Assembly: GCA_018398815.1 (NCBI GenBank)
Contig: CM031611.1
Coordinates: forward strand, 45,647,394-45,711,393
Source of the DNA: Conus ventricosus
Lineage: Eukaryota; Mollusca; Gastropoda; Neogastropoda; Conidae
Direction of reading: 5' to 3'
Length of the DNA: 64,000 nt
The notes beneath the pieces were generated by a model. That model saw only the letters and a list, made by a program, of their open reading frames with translations. It searched no databases and was not told the origin of the DNA. Positions within the stretch are counted from its first letter, which is position 1, and each line of letters starts with the position of its first letter. This document shows positions 34,455-45,900 of this stretch, one piece after another. Both the position numbers and the translations under genes were made by a program.

Positions 34455-35763
34455 CAGGCTTCTGCTGGGTGAAAATCTTTCCGGTCCCAGGGACCCCTTC
34501 ATCAGATTTTTAAGGGGTCCCAGGCTAACATTAAGGGGTCCCTACACCACAATAAAAACAACAAAATATACGTTAAAAAATTGCATCCCTGCACGCGCAC
34601 TCCAATTGTCACAGACACATCGTCACAATAAAAACAACAAAATAAACATCAAAATTGTATCCGTTCTCGATCTTGCTCCTCTGCTACGCTTTTTCGCTTT
34701 TGTGATGATGATTTCGTTAACCACGCTTCGAGAGACATGTTGGAAACAAAGGCTTCGCGGAAATGCCTCTCTCCTGCCGGGAAAGTGACAAGCGTCATCG
34801 TGACATCACATGGCTCAAAGTAGGAAAATTCGGTCAACTGAAAACGATGCTGTGGCCTAGCGTTAAGCTTAGTCAGTCAGCCTCAGCAGACGACAAAAGT
34901 GACCGACGTATGTTGTTAGGAGGCTGCCCTACTCGCTTTGTTACTGTTTAAACTCGAAAAGGGATGGGTTCGGTCCGAAGTGTAGCAGACCTACGATGTT
35001 ACGGCACCCAACTTACGATGTTGAAGGCAGTCTTTTCTCACTTTATGTCTGACTTCACCAAAATTTGAAGGGTCACGGCTGTTCAGAGCAAGCCACTTAG
35101 TTCTGAGAGGCAGGGGAGTTTACAGCTCTCCCACAGCTGCAGAGGCCAAGCCGTGAATGCAGGTCAAGGAAAGGGGTGTTTTCTGCAGGCTGCTCTCCAC
35201 CAGCCAGCTAACCGTGCTGTACTCGACCAACTGAATGTCATCTGTGTACAGCTGGTCTGGCAGCAATGTGTTCGGCATTGATGAGCGGCCATTACAAATG
35301 GGGCTCTTAGTTTGATAATCAGTGGTTGTCATGAAAAATGTAATATATCTGTGCTCTTGAGATGACTGAAAAGGCGAATTCCCGACAATTCTTTTAATAC
35401 CAAACTCGACTAGGTTTATTTCCTGTAGATAATGTAGATACGGCATGAAAGCTTGTACACAAGAAGTCAGGCGATATTAAAACAATGACAACACACACCA
35501 CACACACAATTGTGCAAGAATGACGTCATCACTTTCTGGGAACTTAATTTTCCCTAGTTAACTGGTACACAAGTTTGATACATGCCTCCGCTTGGACTAC
35601 AACAACAAAAATGTTGGGTCAGAAATGTGTAAGGCTTGTTTGTTCGGCCCTATAACTGTCTCGAATGGGACAGAAAAATAAAGCTGTGGGGTCCCTGGGG
35701 ACCCCTTACACGGACACCCAGTGCGTCCCCTGTATGCATTTTTTTGCGTTTTCAGAAGCCCTG
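34455..35763 (-). mobile_element. hAT-like DNA transposon relic with first transposase exon
   Basis: The ends CAGGCTTCTG (34455) and CAGAAGCCCTG (to 35763) form inverted repeats flanked by GTCATG on both sides (34449-34454, 35764-35769). Subterminal GGGACCCC/GGGGTCCC blocks occur near each end. On the minus strand an ATG at 34738 starts MSLEAWLTKSSSQKRKS, the kind of N-terminus seen in hAT-derived proteins, ending after 29 codons at 34649. No transposase core remains. Confidence 0.6.
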
Positions 35764-35769
35764 GTCATG

Positions 35770-36567
35770 GAAAATGTACATGTCCTGAGAAGGAGTAATG
35801 ACTGTCTGCATCATTTAGTTAACTTTTGATGCTAGTATTATTAGTAAATGTTTAAATACTGCCATGATTACAGAATGATGAAAAGCTATTTAGTCATGGA
35901 TGTGCAAGACCTGAAGAAGAGTGGAAGAGTTGCTTTTTGTCAAGTCATGGGTCTGCCATATAATAGTAAATGAGTAATCAGCTAATTTGTAGGAGAGAGA
36001 GAGGAATAAAAAACCATAAAATACTTAGGGAAGAGAGAGAGAGAGGGAATTTTTATCTTCAAATATGATAACCAAATGTAATATGACTCGGAAATTTCAG
36101 GGAGTAGCTGGAAAAACTTGGCAGCAGTGGAGTGATGCATAAACTTGATTGCCAGAATTTCGAGTTTGCTGGTGTTTGTTAATGCATGCTTTTATGGTAT
36201 GGGTCTGTCCTTTTGCTACAGTCCAGTATACGATGAGTTGTGATCATCAACAATACTACTAAGCTTAAGAGGCCACCATCACAACTTATAACTGAATGAA
36301 ATAAAGAAAGATCGTCAAGATCAAATTATCCTGAAATTTATTTTTGTTTTCGTGGCTCAGCATGGTAATCCTACTCTTTCAGTAGACTTTTTTTCTCCCT
36401 TTTTTCTTGGATTTTTTTTTAATGAACATTTTTTTTTAGTAACAAATCATTTTTCAAACACACATACATTACAAACCAATATACAGCAATTAATTGCAAC
36501 ACAAAAACAAAATAAAAAAGCCCAGCTGAACAATCAAACATCCATACACACAAAACAGAAGGGGAAT

Positions 36568-36624
<57 letters not shown>

Positions 36625-36727
36625 GTTGTTATTTCATTTTCGATGTATCTTTGTTGTAATTTTGTTTGTCAGCGAGTACTAGTGATGGTGAAATAACAGG
36701 CTTTGAAATGATGGGTTTCAGTGCCAC
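35770..36727. other. Upstream of the first CDK11 coding exon
   Basis: AT-rich sequence with a 54-G homopolymer at 36569-36622. The acceptor-like TTTCAG at about 36715-36720 implies a 5'UTR exon further upstream that I cannot locate. Confidence 0.4.
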
Positions 36728-36916
36728 ATGTCGGATTCAAGCAGCAGCAGCTCCCCCAACAGTTCTTTTGAACAGGGGGAACTCAAGTCCAGTCCTGAGC
36801 AGTACAAGAAGCGAGAGAGGGCGCTAGTGATCAGCAAAGGGGATCAGCAAAGGAAGGTTACCCTGGCGTCGCCCCAACCACCCCGACGTGTTCGAAGTTG
36901 ATGACAGAGACAGTGT
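36728..36916 (+). CDS. CDK11: CDK11 N-terminal exon with a 13-bp duplication
   Basis: ATG at 36728 after a TTTCAG acceptor: [20 protein letters not shown]..., then [14 protein letters not shown] direct repeat of GATCAGCAAAGG (36829-36840 and 36842-36853, period 13) shifts the frame to a stop. In the shifted frame [13 protein letters not shown] runs into a perfect donor GTAAGT at 36917. The assignment to CDK11 rests on position, the EQGEL motif and composition. Confidence 0.6.
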
Positions 36917-39900
36917 GTAAGTGCATTGCTCTTCCTAAGTGGTTATCAGTATCATCATTATGGTGCTGTTTGTCAGTATCTCATTGGTTTGTGAGTTTCA
37001 CACCATGGTTTAAAAAAAAAAATTTTTTACCCCCACGTTTGTAAAATTACGTCGGTATGGCAGTCTAAACAGGTTTGTTTTTGGGGTTTTGTTTTGTGGT
37101 TGTTGAAAAATTTAGGGGTTTTTCCCCTAGGAACAATATGATTTTTGGGGAAAAGTTTATAAAGTTAAGGTTGTTTGTGTAATTATCTTTTTTTTTTAAA
37201 AGAAAGTAACAGTCAGAATTGTTTCCCATTAGATTTATCATGATTCATTTCTTTACTTTTAATGATTTAATTGCTTTTATTTTTTGACTAACACTTCATT
37301 AAAAACTTGTGAAAGAATAATTCGGGGGGTCTTGTTGGTTGTGATTTTGCCTTCAGCTGTTTTGATAATGATAACTGGTGAATAATGTTAGCTGTGTAAA
37401 ATTGAGAACTGGAATTAAAATTCCGTTTTTGGTTTCACAAACAAGGGAAAAAAACAGGTCCAGCCCGAGACCCAGGATGTTCTTTACTTTCTTGGCTAGT
37501 GCTTCAAACTTTTATGGCAAATAAAAATTTTATCAAAAACCCAAAAAGCAGTAGTCTAAATTTTAAATTTTTCAAGAAAAAGGAAAAAAGAAAAAAATTT
37601 TTTAGTCCCCAAAAAAAAAACATTGATTTTTGTAATTTGGAAACAAAAATTTTGGTAAAAATGGAAATCCGCAGGATTCTAATGGAGGATTTGTTTTATA
37701 GAAAGGCAGATTGGAAAAAGAGGGGGGGGAGTCTTGTTGCCTTGGGAAGAATTAGCCAGTGATTTTTTTTTCAAGGAAAAAATATGAAAGTTTTTTTGTA
37801 GGTTAAATTTTTTAGAATAAGAATGTCATGTTGGATCAGTTTACGACGTCCAATAATTTAAAAGTTGTTCGTTATTCCCGAGACTTTCAAAATTTTTTTG
37901 GCCAATAAAAGGCAAAATTATGGTTGGGTAGACTTTAATTTACCAGATATTGATTGGGGTGAAGATGCCATACGGGTTTTAAATACAGTAAAAATTTTTT
38001 TAATACTCAGTTTTTTGTACCCCCCAAAGACCTTGGTAGTGCAGTCAGTTGAAGCACCAACTCGTGGAAAGGGCTTTCCGGTTTATTTTTTCCCAATTGT
38101 CCAGGGCTTTAAGAAATCGGAAATTTAATTGCAGGCCTGGGTGACATGCAAATTCTTTAGGACAATTTTTTACCCTTCCAAAGGGAAAAACCCCCCTAAC
38201 GTTCATCAGACTCTGGAACCAAGAAAGATTTCCCAAAAAATTGCGCGGGATACCTGTTTTTCGTCGCTTTTTTTTGGGTTCCTAGTGTTAAAGATAATGT
38301 CGTGCCTTTGGAGGTAAAAAAACTAATTGGATTTATTATGGATGACAACCATTTTACAAAAATTTCTAGCAAGAAACCAGCCATGGTTTACTACAAAAAC
38401 AAAAACGTTTGTTGGGGGAAAAACTCTTTTCTTTAAAAAAATTGAAACTACATCCTAATTCGAAAGATTACTTTTTAGGATAAACATATTAAAAAGGGTC
38501 GGAGAATGTAGGCTTGTCACTCCAAGTTAATTCTGATTTCAGAAGGTGATCATCAAAAAAAAATTTAATGGTTTTACAAAAGGAGAAAAGGACGGAAACA
38601 TTGGGTTTCCAGCCCTGAGAAACAACCAGAAAAACCTTCGGCCCCGAAGGGAAAGAAACTTACTAAACAAGCAGTTTTGTTCAGTTTTCTAAAACCCAAA
38701 CCTTTAATTAACGTTAGAAAAGGAGTGATAACTCCCTGAAAATCAAAAATAAAAGTAAAAAAAGCGGGAGTATTAAGTTACTGACCAACATAATGAAAAA
38801 CAAAGCTACTGGCCCCCGATGGCGTTCCGGCAAGCTTTTAAATTTAGTCCCAAGAATTGATGGGGTTTTCCAACTACTTTCCCAAGCTTCACTGGCCCGG
38901 GGATAATACCCGATAGTGGCGAGATGCGAGCATGTTCCCTTATTAAAAAAGGGTGAAAAAACAAAAGAGAGAATAAAACCCGTATTCTTACACCCCTATC
39001 GCTAAACTACTTAGTAGCAAAAATTGACCATCTTGACATTTTGACTTCTAAATAACGCCCAGCAGGGTTTTTTAGACAGCAAGGGAGTTGTGAGACCGAC
39101 TTATAACAATCTAAATGTTTTTAATAACTGTCTTAACAACAGCAGAAAATAATGCAATTTTATTGACTTTTCTAAAGCCTTTGAAAAGGGGTTACCATGG
39201 GGCCTGCTGCTTTTTTAAAAACATTGGCATTGGGGGTTCTTTGCTAAAATGGGTTTGATCATTTCTCGTTGGGGAAGCGAAAGTTGTTGGGAAAGGGTCG
39301 TCATCCCTTTGTAAACCGGGTCTTGTCAGGTGCCCAAAGGGAAATGTTCTGGGGCCCTTGTTTTTTTTAATTTATATAATGACAAAGTGAAATCTCTCTC
39401 CGGAAACTATAGGGCTTTTTTGCAGATGACAGTTTTATATAGAAAATCAGAAGCAAGATTACAGAATTTTTAAAAAAAGATCAAAACCTTTACAAAGTGG
39501 AAAAGAAATTTGGGGGAAAAGGGAAAATTTCACCCCCAAAAAGTCCAAGTTTGCTTTATGTAACAAACGCTCACCAATTAGATAGTTATTCTATCCATAA
39601 TATATTTTTAAAGAAACTAATGCTGAAAAATATTTGGCGGATAAGTGTCGCTAAAGGGGAAAGAACATTAAAATTTAGTATGTAAGAAAGAAAATAATCT
39701 TAGCTTTTTATACAGGCCCCTCCGGGGGGGTTGCGACCTTGCGTGGTCAGGGGGGCTTGGTGGTCCCGTGCCCCTTAGGTTTTTGTGGGGGGGGGCATCA
39801 ATCTCAAAGATAGGTGGTTTTTTTAAAATGTTTGGGCCCTGGAGGTGCAGATTGTTTGGTAAGCAAACGTGGTGGGGTTTGATGCCCCTGGTAGGGCTTC

Positions 39901-42900
39901 CCGTCAGATAGGTAAGGGTGAGGACCCTGACAAAGAGAAAACCCGCCTTTCTCCTTTTCTTTTTTCTGTCCCTTTTTTGGCCCTTTTCTATCTTCGTCCC
40001 CCCCTTAAGTTTTTTTTCACACTCCTTTTCTCTCTGTGGTCCCCTTTAAAGATCGCCGTGTTTCCCCGTGCGGTGCGCCCTGGTCGGAGGGGAAAATGGG
40101 CCCCTGGGTTTGAGAGGGCAGTGCTTGGGAGGCCGTGTTTCCAAAAATTCCTTTGGCTCGGCCCCCTTCCTGACGGGAGTACACTTTGGCCCCGGGGTGT
40201 AAAATCGGTCCCCTTTCTTGGGGCGGGTCAAGAAAGCATTTTTCCCCCTGCTGGCCATGTAAACCCCTCAGTGCTCAGCCTCTGCCCCCGGGGAGTTGAG
40301 CATGTCAGGGGGGATAGGGTTAGTTGATTCTGTTTGTCTTTTGTCCCCCCGAAGCCTGGGGGGTCAAGACTTTGGTTTCTTGGCCCCCCCCCTTATTTGG
40401 GACTAAGGTGGGTGGGAAAGGGGGGGAAAAATTATAATAAAAAAACTGGTTTTACAAAAAAAAACCCCCAAAAGGAGGGAAAGGCGGCACCCCTATTTAG
40501 GGGAACGTTTTTCTGAGGATTTGACACGGGGGTCGACAGGAACAGGTTTTGGGCTTCCTGGCTCGTGGGGGAAAGGGAGGAGCAGGAAAGACCCTTTCGC
40601 TCTGGCCCTTTTGCTTTTCAAAAGGGTTTCAAGGCTTAGCAGGTGACCCTCAGCCCTTTCAAAAGGTTGGGGAAATGGTCGTTTTTCTATTTCAATGTCG
40701 TCAAGAAAACAATCTGAACAGCTTTTGGGGGGGGCAAAAAAATTTAGTGGATAGGGAATCAGGGGATCCCTAAAACAGTTAAATTATAAAAAGGTGTGTT
40801 TCGTGCGAGTCTATGGGGTCTCGAGGCAGAAATAAAAAGGGGAAAGGCTCCCAGGGGTGGGCGGAGGTGCGCAGGGTGCAGTAAAGAAAGGTGCAGAGGA
40901 GGGCCACCAACACCCTCTTTCTGCCCTTCTGCAATCCGGGTGTGCCCCCGGTCTCAAGGTTGGCTCCCTGAACGTCCCGTTCAGCTGAATGCCCCCGCCC
41001 CCGTTGAGATGTTTCGGGTGCCAGGGGTTTGGGACATGTCAAGCCCGCTGTTCGGGCGGAGGTGGCGGTGTTGCTGAAAGGCAACCATGGGGGCCCCGTG
41101 CAAAGACCGGCACTTGGTACTGCGGTGGCGATCACCCCCTCCTCTTACAAAAAATCCCCTTTTGGATACAGGAATCCACTTCCAAGAATTAAAACTAAAA
41201 AAGTTTCCCTTTTTTGAAGCCCGCAAGCGGGTTTGGGGGCTCGACGCCCACGACTTATATGTTGGGCCGTAAAAGGGCCCCCACTCGGTCGTTGCTTCAA
41301 TGGAATTTATTTTTTCCAAACCCTGAAAGGAAGAAATGGGCAAAACTTGGGTGGAAGCAGGTCCCCCCCCTCCCAACCCACAGGTGAATGCCCCGGTGGA
41401 GGAAAAACCCCCAAACCCCTAGATCCGACACACATTGCGGGGGAATAAAAAAAGTCCCCTCAATCCGCCAACCCCGTGGGGGGAAAGGGATTTAAACTTT
41501 TTTTTAAAAAACCCCCCTTCCCGATATATTCAAAAGGTTTGTCCTGGGGGGAAAAGGGGAGGAAAAACCCCGTGGAAAAAAAAAATTTTTTCCCAGGGAG
41601 AGTTTTGAGGAGTGATGATTTTTCCTTTTTTTGAATGGTTGCTTTTTTCCTTGGATATCGGGATAAATTAAATTTAACCCAGTTTGTAATTTAAACTTGG
41701 GGTTTAAAAAAATTAAAAGGAAAGTTTTTTTTTGGTTTTTTTTTAAAATGCCCATAGTTGGGACTGTGGGGCTTTTCCCCTTTCTAAAAAAACTTTTTTT
41801 TATAGCCCTGTCCTTTTCTCCCTCCCTTCAGGCTGTGTGCGAGAGCCTCTCCCAAGACTTGACAATTGCCCCTTTTATCTTCACCTTCTGCCCCGGTTTG
41901 TCGTGGGGACCTTGTCAGTTAAAGGAACTTCCTCGCCCTTTTTGCTGTTGGGGCTTTAAGGGTCACAACCCTCTTTGGGGTAGGTCAGGTCTCATCCAGG
42001 GTTTCTGCAAAATTGAGGTTTCCCTTTCGGATTTAGTTTGTGTTGTCTGACGCGGACTGAAACTTACCTCCCTTTTCCCGGTTTCCCTTTTCGTGTTTTA
42101 GATTTGCGTTTGTGACCCCTCGTGTCTGGACTATGAGTGGTCTTCCGACGTCGACGGAAGTGACCATTTCCCCCGTTCTTTTACAGCCCCTTTTAAATGA
42201 AACCCCCCTCTGTTCTCACTCTCAATATAAAAAGCCAAAAGGGATTTTTTTGCTGCCATTTTTCTAAGGAATTCCAGGACATGATTTTTTTTAGATCCGG
42301 GCCCCCTGAACATGACTAACCTATGCAAAAGTGCTAAAGCCTGTATTCCGTGTCTTCCCAAAAACTTCAAATGCCCAAAAACCCCTTTCGATTCAAAGCC
42401 AAAAATTTTTCCAAGTTGAAAAACGGGGGTCAGCGTAGGTATACCCAAAGACCTTCGGGCCCAACGTCGGGCCCCTCGAAAAATTTTTGCTAAATCAAGA
42501 ACATTTTTAAAAACAGTAAACCGGTCCCGGGGGGAAGCTTCTGCTCCCGGTGAATCGAAAACTTTAAGAAAAAAGTGGAAAAATCATTAAAAAATTTTAA
42601 AGGGAAGAAACCTGCCCCCCGGAACCCTCTCAAGTTTTTTTGGATTTTTTACGGGGAAAAAAAGCAGTTGTAATTGTTCTTCAACCATTGAAAAGAATTC
42701 CTCCCTTTTTAATAATCATTTACTTTTGAAAAACAAAGCCCCAAAGAAAAATCCCCTCAATTTTCATCCCACCAAAAAGGAGACACAATCTTTCCCTTTT
42801 ATTAAACGAGCTGAAATTGCCCTTACTTTCTTGCAGGATTCCTCCCAGGGATAGTGAAATTTTTTTCACCTTTTGAAACACTTCCCAAGGGTTTTAACAT

Positions 42901-45900
42901 TTTACAGGTTACAACCCCGTGTGGACACGGTTCTTCCCCCCTTGGCGGAAAGCCCCATTATTCCCTCCCCCAAACCCGGAAAAGGATCTTTTAATCCAAA
43001 ATAAATACCGTCCATAGCTTTGCCAGCTGTGTCTGTAAAATTTATGGAAAAAAAGGTCAAGCTAGGCTCAGTGGAAACTCGAAAAAACCCAAAAGGCCTT
43101 TTTTTGGGGAAAGAACAGTGTGGTTTCCCAAACATCGTAGTACGTTGACCCTTTTATTCGTTGGAAACTACCTTAGGAAAGCTTTTTTAAAAGCGCATGC
43201 AGTGGCAATTTTTTTTTTGGGAGAAGGCCTTCGAAACCCCCTGGAAGTCGGGGTACTTTTAGATCTCCACGACGGGGTTTTTGGGTCTCTTCCCCTTTTT
43301 ATTAAAAATTTTTTGGGGAGAAAACGTTTCGGTCCGGGTTGGCACCCCTCTCTCTGAATTTTCCCCGAGCGGAGTTGGGGTTTCCCAGGGGAGCTACTAT
43401 TCCTGCCCTCTTTAGTATTTAATCAACAAATTTTTCAAAAGTTCAGCAGGGTTCAGATGCTCATTTTGTGGATGATTTTGCTGTTACGAACTGGAAGCCG
43501 TACCCCGGGGTCCCCGCGGTCCCGTTTGCGTAGTAAAATCCTTTGGTGGGCGGATGAAAACGGTTTTACCTTTTCTGCTACAAAAAACCCCGTGTATTCA
43601 CTTCCATAATTTCCGTCAGTTTTTTCCGATCCGGAACTTCAATAGGGGGAAAATTCCCCTCCAGCTGTTAAAGAGGCCAAATTTCTGGGGGTCTTTTTGA
43701 CCAAAACTTTTCTTTTCGCCATATTAAAAAAACCAAAAATGTTGCCAAAAGGCACTGAATATTTGCGGGTCGTAGCACAACGACTGGGGCGCTGAAAAAA
43801 ACTTTGTTGCCCCTTTTAAAAACCCCGGGCCCCTTCCAAAAGGACTCGGGTTTTTGGGGGACGGCTCCCCAAGTTTATCTTACCTCAAAATCTTTGGCCC
43901 CATCCCCTCAAGGGCTTTTTCTGTCTTGGAGGTTGCACCACCCCCTGACAGCCTGTACGCAAGGGGAGGTGAACCTTCACGCCCCCCGCAGGTGAAACTT
44001 TTTGAATTTTACTCCGATGTTCCAAACCGCAGAAACCTGCCCATGACTGGTTTTTTTCCTCGTTCCAATGTAAGTTTGAAAATCCCCCAATGATTCCGCC
44101 GTTTGGGCTTCGTTTATGCGCCCGGTGCGGAAGCGGTATAGACCTGGGGTGTTTCCCATTTTTCAAGTTTCCCGGGTCAAACCCCCATGGCCCTTTTTTA
44201 ACAAAATCGTTTCGATCTGCGCTTTCCCTGGAGTCACCGTCTTGGCGTACAAGGCTTGTATGCCGAGTCTGTTCCAAATTTCCCCTCCCATCAAAAAGTT
44301 TTCATGACGGTTCCAATCGAGGGGATGGCCCGTGCGCCCATGCCCCGGGGTCCTTCTCAAATACTGTTGGAACATATCCCTTCCGAAGTTCTGTCTTTCT
44401 GTGAATTATGCCCGGTAGGTTTTTAAATCCAAATTCTTAAAAGGGGCTTTTGGTTTGTCGGATTGCTGTCAGTTTGGAAGCCTAGCTGGCCGCAAACCTT
44501 CACCCCAGAAAATTTTGCATTTCTTTGAAATTTTTAGCAAAATTGAAAGCGGACGGTTACAAATTATCTTGCTTGGGTTCCTGGGGATGTTGGGGATCGG
44601 CGGGGGGCGAATGGTTGTCGTTTAGCCAAGAAAACTCAAGAGGAAACTGTCCAAAATTTTTCCCCCGTTCAATTGAAACCCAAAATTTAAAAATTATGTG
44701 AGAACCCCTGGCGGGGTTGGAACAACGACGGTAAAAAATCTTTTTGATCGTCCAAAAAATTAAGGACTTCCTCCCCCCCCCCGTGGGAGGGGCTAAAAGA
44801 GGAAAGGTTCTTGCCGTGCCCCGGCCATTGTTTTTACCCATGCTTTCCTTTTAAAAAGGAAAAAAGTCCTGGGGATTCCCTGTCATGCGCCATCAAATGG
44901 AAAAATGTTTTTTAGAGTGTTGGGACTTGCCGATGTGGACACAAAAATTTTTCAGCGGGGTCCCTGAAGATCCTGTTCAGGGATGTCCGCCGCGTGATCC
45001 TTGAGTTTTTGAGGAGATTTTCTTTTTCATTGATTTTTAAAATTTTACGGCAGAAAATTTTTAAAAAGTTTTGGGGCGTTTTTGACGATGTTTTAAAGGG
45101 TGTTAAAGGGGTTTTTTTTTATATTTTTTTTTATTTTTTTTTATGTGGTGAGTTTTTTTAAGTGGGGAAGCCCTGATTGGCCCCTTTTGGGGCGGTGGGG
45201 TATAAACAACATTTCTTATCTTTTCTTATTTTCTTATACAGGAATATTTAAAGACGCCCCCAAAAGGTTAAAAAGTCGCTACAAAAAAACTGGTTAGACC
45301 AGTACGGAATTGGTTGCCCGTTTGGGATCCTTACCATTAAAGGACATTTTTAACCCGAAAAGATTTGAAGAGGAGCACGGTTGAACAGGGAACCACATCG
45401 AGAAAAGGGGAATACAGGAAGAACGAGGAAAATTTTGAAAGGAAACCCCTTTGAAGAGGAAGAGTTTTTTTAAACTTAACATCTTTTTCAAGGCAGAGCA
45501 AAAAAATCGATTTCCAATGGAACAACAGTTTGAATAAAAGTACACAGGGTGGCGGTCAAGTTATACCTACTGCATCAAATATTGACAGCCATTGCATTCT
45601 TTTTATCCATTTTACGGTGTGGAACTCGCTGCCGGGTGCCTCAAGATTGCCAAAAGTGCAGTCCATTTGGGAAAAAAAATTGTTGACAGTTTTGAATTGA
45701 AAATTTGACGATTTTCATTTTTTTTCCCAGATATTTTTACTTTTACCTGGGCCGAATTTGGCCTTGCTTTTTTAAATTCTTGAATACGGTGCAACCCCTT
45801 GTTGCCAAAATTTTTTCCAGGGGGCCCAAAAGTTGAGTCGCACTGTTTTTGTTTTATGTTATTTTTTTTTACTTTTAAACATGCGCGCTGGTGACCCCAC

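Noticed and set aside
40981..41376. Independent zinc-finger gene
   Set aside because: The cysteine knuckles sit at the expected ORF1 position of an I-type LINE bracketed by a target-site duplication.
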